From: Pseudomonadota bacterium
GTDB taxonomy: Bacteria > Pseudomonadota > Gammaproteobacteria > Burkholderiales > SG8-39
Length of the DNA: 64,000 nt
Reading direction: 5' to 3'
Assembly: GCA_947455195.1 (NCBI GenBank)
Contig: CANGMI010000009.1
Span: 1 to 64,000, forward strand
Positions 26,172 to 35,368 of the stretch are shown piece by piece. The notes below the pieces were generated by a model, which was not told where the DNA came from, ran no database searches, and saw nothing but the letters and a program-made list of their open reading frames with translations. Position 1 is the first letter of the stretch, and each line of letters opens with the position of its first letter. The position numbers were made by a program, and so were the translations under genes.

Positions 26172-27818
26172 TCAGACAGCCCGTTCCACCCCACGCACCC
26201 GGTCGATCAGCATCGGTGCCTGGTCATCGAGAGCCTTGCCACGCCAGGCGACATGCCCGTCGGGCCGAACCAGCACCAGCGGCGCTTCATGCAAGGCCTC
26301 GAGGGCCGGATCGACAAGCGGGCAAACGCTGAGGGGGACGCCGCGCTCGCGGGCAGCCGCCTGCAACCCGAGCACGCCTGCAGACTCGACCCGCGCCGAT
26401 GCGCGGGACCCGAGCGAGAGCAGCACGAACCCGCGTCCGTAGAGATCGAGCGTCGAGCGCCCCCCGCCAAGCCAGGCATGCGGTGCACGATGGCCGGGAC
26501 GCGCGCTCGGCCTGTACCGAATGGGGTCATCGGCCGGTGCGTGCGACCCGTCGGGCACCACGATCGGTGACGCGTCGTAGCGGTACCCGAGCGCGATACC
26601 CAGGGTCTCCCACAACGCGCGGGTATCCCGGTCGTAGGCCGCACCGAGCGTTGCCCGACAGGCATCCCCGCCAGCATCCTCATCGAGCACCCGGGAGAAA
26701 TCGAGTCTCGGCGTCACATGGCCGAAATTGGCCGCCGCAGCGTTCACCGCCCGCCAGGCCACCGGCTGCCGCTCGGCCTCGTAACTGGCAAGGAGCCCTT
26801 CGCCGCCCCAGCCCTCGAGCACCGCTGCGAGTTTCCACCCGAGGTCGACCGCATCGGCAAGCCCGGTATTCATGCCGTAACCCCCATTGGGCGCGGTGAT
26901 GTGGGCAGCGTCGCCCGCGATGAAGACGCGACCCTGACGAAAGCGCGCCGCGACCAGACGACTGCGTCGCCAGGGCATCACCGCGTCGATTTCGAACGGA
27001 ATCGAATCATCCCCGAGGCAGCGGCGCAACCACGCCTCGGCATCGAAGTCATCGGCCTCGACCCGATCGCGCGGACCGGTGACGGTGAGGCGCCAGTAGC
27101 CATCACCATCCACCACCGTGAGATTGCCCCAGGTGCCCTCCGGTCCGATCATCATGTAACGCTCGGCCGGCCCCATCGGGTGACGATGCACGAGACCGGG
27201 CGAGCGAAAGTAGATGCCGGTGGAGTAACTGAGCACATCGCCCTCGAAGGCAATGCCAAGGGCCCGACGCACGCGGCTGCCCGCCCCATCGCAGCCGATG
27301 GCGTAGCGCGCTTCGATCTCGAGCGCCTCGCCGGTGACCAGGTCGCGGGCCCGCGCGCGCACCCGGTCGTCATCCTGCTCGATGCCTTCGAGCTCACATT
27401 GGTAGCGCACCGTCGCGTGATCGGCGTGCTCTCTCACCACCCGGGCCAGCAACGGATCGAACCACAGCTGCGGACAGCGCTGGCGCCGCTCGGGGCTCTC
27501 GGGCGGAATGGGCTCGTCGCGCATCGACGGGTATTCGATGGTGGCGAGCCGATGCCCCGCCAGACTCGTGCAGAACACCTGATTGAGCGGCCAGTCGTCG
27601 GGAAATCCGCAGGCACGCACGCGATCTGCAATGCCCCAGCGACGACAGAACTCCATCGAGCGCACCGACACCACGCCCATCTTCGAGAGGCGCACCACCC
27701 CGTCCGAGCGCTCGATCAGTACGCAATCAATACCCCGCTGGGCAAGATCGATGGCGCAGGCAAGCCCGACCGGGCCGGCGCCGACGATGAGTACGGCGGT
27801 CTGGATGCGATGGGGCAT
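26172..27818 (-). CDS. FAD-dependent aromatic monooxygenase (MhpA/PheA-like)
   Basis: A 548-residue class A flavoprotein monooxygenase. The FAD-binding GxGxxG is VGAGPVGLACAID near residue 12, the DG motif is GCDGAGSRVRRALGI, and the GD motif is GDAAHITAPNGGYGMNTGLA, giving FAD and NAD(P)H binding. The C-terminal region is a thioredoxin-like extension seen in phenol hydroxylase-type enzymes. It adds one oxygen to a phenolic or similar ring. No pathway partners of the same type adjoin it, apart from the unknown gene downstream. The start at 27818 leaves 8 residues before the first beta strand. Confidence 0.9.
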   Translation of the reverse strand: MPHRIQTAVLIVGAGPVGLACAIDLAQRGIDCVLIERSDGVVRLSKMGVVSVRSMEFCRRWGIADRVRACGFPDDWPLNQVFCTSLAGHRLATIEYPSMRDEPIPPESPERRQRCPQLWFDPLLARVVREHADHATVRYQCELEGIEQDDDRVRARARDLVTGEALEIEARYAIGCDGAGSRVRRALGIAFEGDVLSYSTGIYFRSPGLVHRHPMGPAERYMMIGPEGTWGNLTVVDGDGYWRLTVTGPRDRVEADDFDAEAWLRRCLGDDSIPFEIDAVMPWRRSRLVAARFRQGRVFIAGDAAHITAPNGGYGMNTGLADAVDLGWKLAAVLEGWGGEGLLASYEAERQPVAWRAVNAAAANFGHVTPRLDFSRVLDEDAGGDACRATLGAAYDRDTRALWETLGIALGYRYDASPIVVPDGSHAPADDPIRYRPSARPGHRAPHAWLGGGRSTLDLYGRGFVLLSLGSRASARVESAGVLGLQAAARERGVPLSVCPLVDPALEALHEAPLVLVRPDGHVAWRGKALDDQAPMLIDRVRGVERAV

Positions 27819-28020
27819 GACGCTGCCGGGATGAGAATTGCTGGAAGAAGAGAGTTGGCGTACGACCCGATCGGATGTGCGCCCTTGTCGGGCGAACGCA
27901 TGGACATACCCACACTTTGTGGTTTCAATTCAAGTGTGATCATGCCCTGTGCCGAGTCGTGCCAATTGTAGACTGTGGTGTTGTCCTGATGGTCCGGGCA
28001 GGTTACGAAGAGACGAAAAT

Positions 28021-28998
28021 ATGGCTGCTGCAACCCTTTCAGGTGCCACAAAATACACCTCCTACGGGGCAAGAGACGATGTCATCACGATCTATGGCAA
28101 CGGCACCGTCAACACGCACCAGGGTAATGACGTCATCGACATCAGCGGTGTGGGCAAGGTCAGCGTCGGGTCAGGCAATGACTTCATCCGTATCGGGGGC
28201 GCCGGCAGCGTGACGGCCGCCGATGGAAACGATTCCATCTGGATCGGAGGCAACGCATCGATCAATGCGGGTTCGGGCAACGACACGATGCATGTCGTTG
28301 GCGACGCGAAAGTGAAGGTGGGCAACGGCGACAATCAGATGACGGTGGGCGGCAGCGCCACGATTGCTGCGGGCGACGGCAACAACACCATCAGTGTGAG
28401 CGGCGCAGGCAACATCGAAACCGGTTCAGGAAACGATTCAGTCCAGGTCGGCAGCGGACGTGTGACCGTCGGCAATGGCGATGACACCGTCGCGGCGATT
28501 GGACTTGCAACCGTCACCGGCAATTTCGGCACTGCGAGGCTTGACGGTGGATCAATCGAATCCTACATGACGACCGTTGGCAGCAAGGAAGTCAGCACCG
28601 CTGTCGTGCTGTCGGGCGATGTCACCATGCTCGGCGGCTGCAACGACGCCCTCTTCGTGGGTGGCGGGTTGGGCACGAATGCCTCGATGCGGGGCGGATC
28701 GGGCAACGACACGTTCTGGGGTGGGCAGGGCAACACCACGATGTCTGGTGGAACACGCGCCAACTACTTCGAATTCTTTGCCAGCGCTGCCGGCGGCCAA
28801 CATGTGATCACCAACTTCGTCTCTGGCAAGAACTTTCTCTACCTTGAAGGGGAGTCTCTCGCCCAGTTGCAGAACGATGAGCAGATCACGGTGACCGGTG
28901 GCAACACGATCATCTCGCTTGACAGTGGCCAGACCACCATCACGCTCCAGGGCTTTACATCGCCCCTGAAAGCCACGGACATCAAGACCACGAGTTGA
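28021..28998 (+). CDS. RTX-like GD-rich repeat protein
   Basis: A 325-residue protein built mainly of G-[NS]-G-[ND]-D/N repeats: about a dozen units such as GNGTVN, QGNDVIDISG, GSGNDFIRIGG, DGNDSIWIGG, GSGNDTMHVVG, GNGDNQMTVGG, GDGNNTISVSG and GSGNDSVQVG, each near nine residues long, spanning residues 20-170; a second block with GGSGNDTFWGGQGNTTMSGG follows. These resemble Ca2+-binding RTX beta-roll repeats. There is no Sec signal, and the C-terminus (FLYLEGESLAQLQN to STPLKATDIKTTS-like tail) is compatible with a type I secretion signal. ATG 28021 follows AAGAGA. It stands 30 bp before the glycosyltransferase run, suggesting it is the protein being glycosylated and exported. Confidence 0.82.
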   Translation: MAAATLSGATKYTSYGARDDVITIYGNGTVNTHQGNDVIDISGVGKVSVGSGNDFIRIGGAGSVTAADGNDSIWIGGNASINAGSGNDTMHVVGDAKVKVGNGDNQMTVGGSATIAAGDGNNTISVSGAGNIETGSGNDSVQVGSGRVTVGNGDDTVAAIGLATVTGNFGTARLDGGSIESYMTTVGSKEVSTAVVLSGDVTMLGGCNDALFVGGGLGTNASMRGGSGNDTFWGGQGNTTMSGGTRANYFEFFASAAGGQHVITNFVSGKNFLYLEGESLAQLQNDEQITVTGGNTIISLDSGQTTITLQGFTSPLKATDIKTTS

Positions 28999-29028
28999 TG
29001 CGGGCGGACAGGCCTGCGCAGGCGTGCA

Positions 29029-32000
29029 ATGCGTGACGGCGCCGGGTCCGCCACACATCCGCCGAGCGTTGTCAGACCGGGGCGTTCGCCGGTTGTCGTG
29101 ATACCGGTTCACGATGCTCGCATCGAGACGCTTAGATGTCTGGCATCGCTCGCTCGCTCGGGTGTGTCTGGCACGCGGTGCCTGGTCGTGGACGACGCCA
29201 GCAGGGATGTGACGCTGCGGCGAGACCTTGACCGCCTGGCCCGAACCGGCCAGATCCGCTTGATGCGCAATGAGGAGAACCTGGGGTTTGCAGCCAGCGT
29301 CAATCGCGCCATTGCGGCATGCGCCGATGACGACATCGTGCTGCTCAACTCCGACACGATCGTGTGCGATGACTGGCTGGCACGACTCCGCCGGGCGGCG
29401 TATTCGCACGCCGACATCGGTACCGTGACTCCCTGGAGCAACGAAGGCGGCCTGTCGAGCTACCCGCAGAGCGGCGGGAGTCGAGTCGCCCCTGCGGAAA
29501 CGGCGCATTGGCATGCACTGGTGCGCCGCACGCTCGACCGCCAGACCGTGGAACTGCCCAGCGGCAATGGCTTTTGTCTTTACCTGCGCCGAGACAGTCT
29601 CGATGCGGCCGGTGGCTTCGACGCCGCGGCGTTCGGCCCCGGCTACGGGGAAGAGACCGATCTTTGCCTTCGCGCCCGTGCGCTCGGATGGCGTCATCTT
29701 GCAGCGCTGGACGTCTTCGTCTATCACCAGGGTGGAGCAAGTTTCGGTGCGCGCCAACCGGCCCTGCTCGCGCGCAGTGATCGCCTGCTGCAAGCGCGCC
29801 ATCCCGGTTTCGAGCGACGGGTGGACGACTGGATCCGACACGACCCGCTGATGCGGGCTCGCCGTGCGCTCGATGAGGCACGCGTGCGGGCCCACGATGG
29901 CCATTGGGTCGTTCTGGTGAGTCTCGCCGAGGGAGGCGGCGTCGATCGGCGAGTGGCCGAACGACGCGAGGCCCTCAGCGCTGAAGGTCTGTGCGTGGCG
30001 ATTCTTCGACCTGCGTCACCCGGACAGCGCGACGAGGTGGAACTGATGATCGAGTCGCCGGCCGTGGCGCATCTGCGCTACAACGCGGCAGCCGAGGTCG
30101 AGGGCCTCGCCGCCTTCCTGGCCACCCTGACACTGCACCACCTCGAGATCCATCACTTCATCGGGCTCGACGAGTCGCTCCTGGAAGCGCTCCTCGCACT
30201 GGGCACGCCGTTCGATGTGCACCTGCATGACTATGCCTGGTTCTGCCCGCAGGTGACGCTGGTCGATGCAACCGGCCGCTACTGCGGTGAGCCCGACATC
30301 GAAGCCTGCGTGCAATGCGGCAAGACACTCGAATCGGCATTGGGCGATCGCATGGGCGTGCGCGCGCTGCGACGGCGCAGTGCACGGTGGCTGAAACTGG
30401 CGCGACAAGTCCACGCCCCCTCGGCCGATTGTGCCGCCCGCTACGCTACCCGTTTTCCCGGGCTACCCATCGTTACCGAACCCTTGTCTCGACCCCGGAC
30501 GCGCCCCCGCGCGATTTCACCCCCGGGTTCGAGGCCGGCACGCTCGAGCGCGCAGCGTCTGCGCGTCGGACTCATCGGTGCGCTCACCGCCCACAAGGGG
30601 CTCGGCCTTCTCCTGGCTTGCGCATTGGATGCCGCAACGCGTGATCTCGACCTGGAATTCGTGCTGATCGGCCACAGCGCTGATGACACCGCGCTCATGG
30701 AAACCCGGAGGGTATCGGTGAGCGGCAAGTACGAAGAGTCAGAGGTTGGTTCGCTCATCGAGCGTTCGGCACCCGACCTCTTTTTCATGGCATCGGTCTG
30801 GCCCGAGACCTGGTGCTATGCACTCGACCCCGTCATCGAAAGTGGTCTGCCGGTCGTCGCGTTCGACCTCGGCGCCATCGCCGAGCGGCTTCGCGCCTCA
30901 CCGACCACGACGTTCCTGCCGTTGGCGGCCTCGCCCACGGCCATCAATGACGCCCTGCTGCTGGCAGGCCGTCGCACACGAGTCCCTCTGTCCAACGCCC
31001 CCATCAGGTCCACCATGCAAACGACACCCCCTGCGAAGAGCGCCCCCGCCAATGCACTGACGGCAGCCGTCGAGACACTGCCGGTGGCCAACGGGCTCTA
31101 CCTCTTTTCCGTCGTCGCAGGCCCTGCCGCTCAGGATCTGCCGCAAGGCGAGCTCGCGCTGCCAGCTGCACTGATCAGCGTCGCACCAGGACTCGGCTCG
31201 AACGATCTCCAGATCATCGAGGCCCCGCAGAGTCGTTCGCCCTGGCTTTGCTTTGCCGGCGATCAACTGATTGCGCGGATCACCGGCAGGGGCACCACCC
31301 TCCTGATCACCTCGGTTCGCGATGGCACGGGGCGCACGCTCTCGATCAAGGCAGAGCGCCTGGAGAGCCGCCTCGACGCCGCCCCGGCAGCGCCGTCGAT
31401 GGCTCGCACGACGGTGCCCGGTCAGGCACAGGCGCGCCCGCGAATGCAACCGCCGATGGCAAGCCCTGCGATGCCCGCCGCGGTCGGCGCCACGCAGATC
31501 ATCACCACCCACCTGAGCACGAAGGGTGATCGCTCATACCGGGGCGACACCTGGGCGGGCTGCGAGGGACCAGGCATCTGGGTGGAGTCGTTTTCCCTGA
31601 TGCCACCGGCCCCCCTCACACCCGCCGACATCGAATACAAGGCGCTGACCACCACCGGATTCGAGACGCCCTGGACGAGCGGGGCTCAGGCCTGTGGCAC
31701 CCGGGGCCTGGGCGTAGCGCTGCTGGGCTTTGCCATTCGCCTCAAGGGTGACAAGGCACGCGAATACGATGTCGAGTACCGGGGACGTTTCCAGTCAGCG
31801 GGTGAGACTGGTATCTGCCGCAACGGCGTGCCGTGCCGCTCATCGGCAGCAGGAGATCCGCTCGCGGGCCTGCGAGTGAGCTTCGTGCATCGGGCACCGG
31901 CACCGCATAAACCCACGAACGACCAGCCCGTGACCGCCCGGCAGCCCATGACGCAACGGGTTTCATCATCCGGGGCGGCAGCGAAAACAGGCGCAACGAA

Positions 32001-32205
32001 GGGGGTCGCCACGAAAAGGGCTGTGACGAAAGGGGCTGTGACGAAGGGGGCTGTGACGAAGGGGACAGCCACGAAGACACCGGCACGGACGACAGCTCGC
32101 GTGACGAAGACCGCATCCGCCAAGGCAGCACCGCGCGCCGCCACGACCGGTGGCCGTCCTGCGAAATCGACTCGCTCAACGCGGACGACCTCGCGCTCAC
32201 GATGA
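29029..32205 (+). CDS. GT2-GT4 multidomain glycosyltransferase with ChW-like domain and basic tail
   Basis: A 1058-residue protein with at least four parts. Residues 20-270 are a GT2 transferase (VVVIPVHDA, CLVVDDASRDV, ENLGFAASVNRAIA, LLNSDT, PGYGEETDLCLRARALGW). Residues 290-660 are a GT4-like domain (FDVHLHDYAWFCPQVTLVDA, then C-x(8)-C-x-x-C, VGLIGALTAHKGLGLLL, PVIESGLPVVAFDLG). Residues 665-810 are beta-rich and unassigned. Residues 823-953 resemble a hydrophobic-W (ChW) type module (ACGTRGLGVALLGFAIRLKG, EYDVEYRGRFQSAG). The last 100 residues are Lys/Thr/Ala-rich, like histone H1 tails, with 15-bp repeats. It likely adds two sugars. It opens a run of nine tightly spaced genes. Confidence 0.82.
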   Translation: MRDGAGSATHPPSVVRPGRSPVVVIPVHDARIETLRCLASLARSGVSGTRCLVVDDASRDVTLRRDLDRLARTGQIRLMRNEENLGFAASVNRAIAACADDDIVLLNSDTIVCDDWLARLRRAAYSHADIGTVTPWSNEGGLSSYPQSGGSRVAPAETAHWHALVRRTLDRQTVELPSGNGFCLYLRRDSLDAAGGFDAAAFGPGYGEETDLCLRARALGWRHLAALDVFVYHQGGASFGARQPALLARSDRLLQARHPGFERRVDDWIRHDPLMRARRALDEARVRAHDGHWVVLVSLAEGGGVDRRVAERREALSAEGLCVAILRPASPGQRDEVELMIESPAVAHLRYNAAAEVEGLAAFLATLTLHHLEIHHFIGLDESLLEALLALGTPFDVHLHDYAWFCPQVTLVDATGRYCGEPDIEACVQCGKTLESALGDRMGVRALRRRSARWLKLARQVHAPSADCAARYATRFPGLPIVTEPLSRPRTRPRAISPPGSRPARSSAQRLRVGLIGALTAHKGLGLLLACALDAATRDLDLEFVLIGHSADDTALMETRRVSVSGKYEESEVGSLIERSAPDLFFMASVWPETWCYALDPVIESGLPVVAFDLGAIAERLRASPTTTFLPLAASPTAINDALLLAGRRTRVPLSNAPIRSTMQTTPPAKSAPANALTAAVETLPVANGLYLFSVVAGPAAQDLPQGELALPAALISVAPGLGSNDLQIIEAPQSRSPWLCFAGDQLIARITGRGTTLLITSVRDGTGRTLSIKAERLESRLDAAPAAPSMARTTVPGQAQARPRMQPPMASPAMPAAVGATQIITTHLSTKGDRSYRGDTWAGCEGPGIWVESFSLMPPAPLTPADIEYKALTTTGFETPWTSGAQACGTRGLGVALLGFAIRLKGDKAREYDVEYRGRFQSAGETGICRNGVPCRSSAAGDPLAGLRVSFVHRAPAPHKPTNDQPVTARQPMTQRVSSSGAAAKTGATKGVATKRAVTKGAVTKGAVTKGTATKTPARTTARVTKTASAKAAPRAATTGGRPAKSTRSTRTTSRSR
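31993..32082 (+). repeat. 15-bp tandem repeat (6 units) in glycosyltransferase tail
   Basis: Units from 31993 with the core GTGACGAAGGGGGCT encode Val-Thr-Lys-Gly-Ala repeats in frame. Confidence 0.9.
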
Positions 32206-33446
32206 TCTATCTGTTCGTTCATCAGAACTTTCCGGGCCAGTACAAGCACCTGGCGCGGGCACTGGCCGATGACCCTTCAAACCAGGTGTTCTTCATCACG
32301 CGCGCTAATCAGAACTGGATGCAAGGCGTCGAGAAGCTGGTCTACGCCGCCCCCACGGCCCCTGTCGGGCAGTGTCACCCCTACGTCGTCGAAATGCACC
32401 ACGCAGCCCATGCCGGTGACGCCGTCGCCGCCGAATGCATGAAACTGCGCGAGCGCGGCATCGTGCCCGACATCGTCATCGGACACGCAGGTTGGGGCGA
32501 GACGCTTTTCATCCGCAATGTCTTTCCCGGCGTTCCGATTCTGGCGAACTTCGAGTTCTACTACCGGGCGCAGGACAGCGATGTCGATTTCGATCCGGAA
32601 TTTGCCTCGGTCTTCAACAGCGCCGATCGGCTGCACATGCGCAACGCAGTCTCCTTGCTGGCCTTTGAATCGGCGACCCATGGGCACAGTGCGACCCGCT
32701 GGCAGCATGAACTGCATCCGGCGCACATGCGCTCAGGCATCACCGTCCTGCACGAGGGCGTGGACACCCGGCGTGTCCGCCCCGACCCGAACGCGGTGCT
32801 CGAGTTGCCCGAACGCGGACTGAGCCTGTCGCCAGACGACGAGATCGTCACCTTCGTCGCCCGCAATCTGGAGCCCTACCGCGGCTTTCATGTCTTCATG
32901 CGCGCCTTGCCGGCACTCCTGAAAAAACGCAGGAAGGCACATGTGCTCATTGTGGGGGGCAATGGCGTGAGCTATGGCAGTCCGTCTGCACCGGGAACGA
33001 CCTGGCGCGAATGTCTGCTCGCGGAACTGGGCGATCGGCTCGATACCGATCGGGTGCACTTTCTCGGCCAGGTCGAGTACGAACAGTACATCCGGATCCT
33101 GCAGGTCTCGAGCGCGCACGTCTACCTCACCTACCCGTTCGTCCTGTCCTGGTCCTTTCTGGAAGCGATGTCAGCCGGCTGTATCGTCGTGGGGTCAGGA
33201 ACGGCACCGGTCCTCGAGGTACTCAAGCCAGACGTGAATGGGTTTGCCGTCGACTTTCTCTCGCCCGAAGCGCTGTCATCCTGCCTCGCCGCCGTCCTTG
33301 GCAATCGGCGTCGCCTGAGCCGCATCAGGGCAGAAGCCCGAGCTACCGCTGTCAGGCAATTTGATCTCGAGACGGTGATCCTGCCGCGCTGGCACGCGCT
33401 CATTGCCCGTCTTGTCGGGAAACCGGCGCAGGGGCTGGCCGCATGA
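32202..33446 (+). CDS. Glycosyltransferase family 4
   Basis: A 414-residue GT-B transferase. The N-terminal domain starts with IYLFVHQNFPGQYKHLARAL and holds PDIVIGHAGWGETLFIRNVF; the C-terminal nucleotide-sugar domain has VTFVARNLEPYRGFHVFMRA, VLIVGGNGVSYG, and the retaining-enzyme region PFVLSWSFLEAMSAGCIVVG with the E-A-M-S-A-G-C signature. This HQNFPGQYKH start is characteristic of a known GT4 subgroup in proteobacterial polysaccharide loci. Its ATG overlaps the previous stop (ATGA), so translation is coupled. Acceptor unknown. Confidence 0.9.
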   Translation: MIYLFVHQNFPGQYKHLARALADDPSNQVFFITRANQNWMQGVEKLVYAAPTAPVGQCHPYVVEMHHAAHAGDAVAAECMKLRERGIVPDIVIGHAGWGETLFIRNVFPGVPILANFEFYYRAQDSDVDFDPEFASVFNSADRLHMRNAVSLLAFESATHGHSATRWQHELHPAHMRSGITVLHEGVDTRRVRPDPNAVLELPERGLSLSPDDEIVTFVARNLEPYRGFHVFMRALPALLKKRRKAHVLIVGGNGVSYGSPSAPGTTWRECLLAELGDRLDTDRVHFLGQVEYEQYIRILQVSSAHVYLTYPFVLSWSFLEAMSAGCIVVGSGTAPVLEVLKPDVNGFAVDFLSPEALSSCLAAVLGNRRRLSRIRAEARATAVRQFDLETVILPRWHALIARLVGKPAQGLAA

Positions 33447-35365
33447 CACTGCCCGCACCCCGAGGAACAACGCACACGCCCGGCCGATCGCGACAAGCGG
33501 GTTCGGGGCCGACAGCAACGCACGCACCGCTGAGGCAAACTGCGGATTACTCGACCGGCAGCATCGATGCTGGCGGGTTGTCGGAGAGGCCGAGCGGCTG
33601 GCTGATGACAGGCACACTACCTCGGCCGTTCGCCCCTGATTCGACCACAACGGCAGCCTGGTCTGCCGTCATCGACGGGACGCGCGCCCGGTGGCCGGCC
33701 ACGATAGCCTTTGTTGAACCGCCCGAGGCCAACCAGGCGAATATCGGTTTCGTCGCGCACGTGCCCGCGGGCACAGGAGCACTCGAGCGGTGCGAGGCAA
33801 TCTGCCTCGACATCGACGATGTCCCCTACGAAATCGGATTTTCACCGCACTATCGTCATCGCGCGCGCGCTGAACTGCTGACCGATGTAGTCACACGCCT
33901 GAGGCGGCATGGCAGGGACAATGCAGGCACATCGGCCATGCTTGCGCTGCTCGAGGAGCAGCTCGGGGCAACACGGCCGCACATGCCGAGCGCCACGCCG
34001 GCCGAGCAAGCCCCGGCGGTGACCCTTCAGGAAGTGCTGGTCGGCATCGACGAGACCATCGTCTGCCCCGGCAACGCAATCGTCATTCGTGGCTGGATGC
34101 TGGGTGAAGCCCGCAACCTGACCCGGCTCATGCTGCGCTGTGGCGAGCGAAGCACGCCGATCGATCTTGCCACCAGCGTGCGCTTCAAGCGCCCCGAGCT
34201 GCTGGCAAGTGACGGAAGAAACGATCGGTGGGTGCCGGCCGATTGCGGATTCATGGCCTTCTTGCCCGATGCGTTCCGGGACGGCATGCCCCTGAGTCTG
34301 GAAGCATGGCCCACGCACGGGTCGATGCAGCACCTCGCGCTGAAGCGCTCGACCCGGGACGCACGATCGGCGATCGAACTGATCCTGGGCATCAGGGAAT
34401 TCGAGTACGGCGACATCGATCGTGCCTTCGACCAGACCATCGGCCCTGCCTTGTTCGCCCTGCACGAGGCAGTACGCGCCGAAGTCGTATCGATACGCCG
34501 TCTGGACTTTGGCACCGCTTGCGCCAGCCCGAGTCATACCCTGGTGATTCCGCTCTACGGGCGTATCGACTTCATCGAGTACCAGATGGCGCTCCTCTCA
34601 GCCGACCCGGTGAAGGAAACGCTCGAGATCATCTATGTGCTCGATGACCCGCGCTTCGCCGACTCGATCGCCCGCCTTGCAACGTCGGTATACGCCCGGT
34701 TGGGGATCGCATTCACCGTGCTCGTCTGCGACAGAAACACCGGATTTGCGCGTGCCAGCAATCAGGGCCTCGCCGTGGCGCGAGCACCCCATGTGTGCTT
34801 CATGAATTCCGATGTCTTTCCGCTCCAGGTGGGCTGGCTCGACAGGCTCTCCACGTCCTTGCGAAAGACGGCTGGATGCGGTGCGATCGGCCCGCGCCTG
34901 CTCTATGAAGATGGATCGGTGCAGCATGACGGCTGCGCCTATCAGGCGATTCCGGAGTATGGCGACTGGCAGTTCGTTGATCACCCGGGCAAGGGTCTGC
35001 GCCCGACCCGCCCGACCGGGGTGGTGACACACCCCGCCATCACCGGGGCTTGCATGCTGATGACGCGTGATCTCGCCCTGCAACTGAACGGCTTCGACGA
35101 GAGGTACCTCGTCGGCGACTTCGAAGACAGCGACCTGTGCCGGCGCATGGAAGTTGCGGGGCGCACCTGCGGTGTCGACACCCGCGTGACCGCGATGCAT
35201 GCCGAGCGCCAGTCGCAGGCCTCGGCAGAAACCCTGGAGAGGCGCAACCTCACCCTCTACAACGCATGGCTGCATCAACGCCGCTGGTTTGGAACGCCGG
35301 GGGCGAAACCCGGCACGAATGCCGTGGCAGCGCCCGCCGCGAAGCGAACCCGCGCAAGGACCTGA
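33443..35365 (+). CDS. GT2 glycosyltransferase with N-terminal accessory module
   Basis: A 640-residue protein. The C-terminal 270 residues are a GT2 transferase (SHTLVIPLYGRIDFIEYQMA, NTGFARASNQGLAVA, VCFMNSDVFP, PAITGACMLMTRDLALQLNG, FEDSDLCRRMEVAG). The middle holds a beta-sandwich-like module around residues 195-300 with AIVIRGWMLGEARNLTRLML, similar to modules in two other genes of the run. The first 130 residues are low in conserved content. It overlaps its upstream neighbour by 4 bp. The donor and acceptor are unknown; the architecture suggests a sugar transferase with a carbohydrate- or protein-binding appendage. Confidence 0.82.
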   Translation: MTLPAPRGTTHTPGRSRQAGSGPTATHAPLRQTADYSTGSIDAGGLSERPSGWLMTGTLPRPFAPDSTTTAAWSAVIDGTRARWPATIAFVEPPEANQANIGFVAHVPAGTGALERCEAICLDIDDVPYEIGFSPHYRHRARAELLTDVVTRLRRHGRDNAGTSAMLALLEEQLGATRPHMPSATPAEQAPAVTLQEVLVGIDETIVCPGNAIVIRGWMLGEARNLTRLMLRCGERSTPIDLATSVRFKRPELLASDGRNDRWVPADCGFMAFLPDAFRDGMPLSLEAWPTHGSMQHLALKRSTRDARSAIELILGIREFEYGDIDRAFDQTIGPALFALHEAVRAEVVSIRRLDFGTACASPSHTLVIPLYGRIDFIEYQMALLSADPVKETLEIIYVLDDPRFADSIARLATSVYARLGIAFTVLVCDRNTGFARASNQGLAVARAPHVCFMNSDVFPLQVGWLDRLSTSLRKTAGCGAIGPRLLYEDGSVQHDGCAYQAIPEYGDWQFVDHPGKGLRPTRPTGVVTHPAITGACMLMTRDLALQLNGFDERYLVGDFEDSDLCRRMEVAGRTCGVDTRVTAMHAERQSQASAETLERRNLTLYNAWLHQRRWFGTPGAKPGTNAVAAPAAKRTRART

Positions 35366-35368
35366 CCG

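Noticed and set aside
27949-28020. Longer start for the RTX-like protein
   Set aside because: The added residues are Arg/Cys-rich and unlike the repeat domain; ATG 28021 has a better ribosome site.
31422-32249. Long antisense frames over the glycosyltransferase tail
   Set aside because: They arise from the repetitive basic tail and have no independent start or motif.
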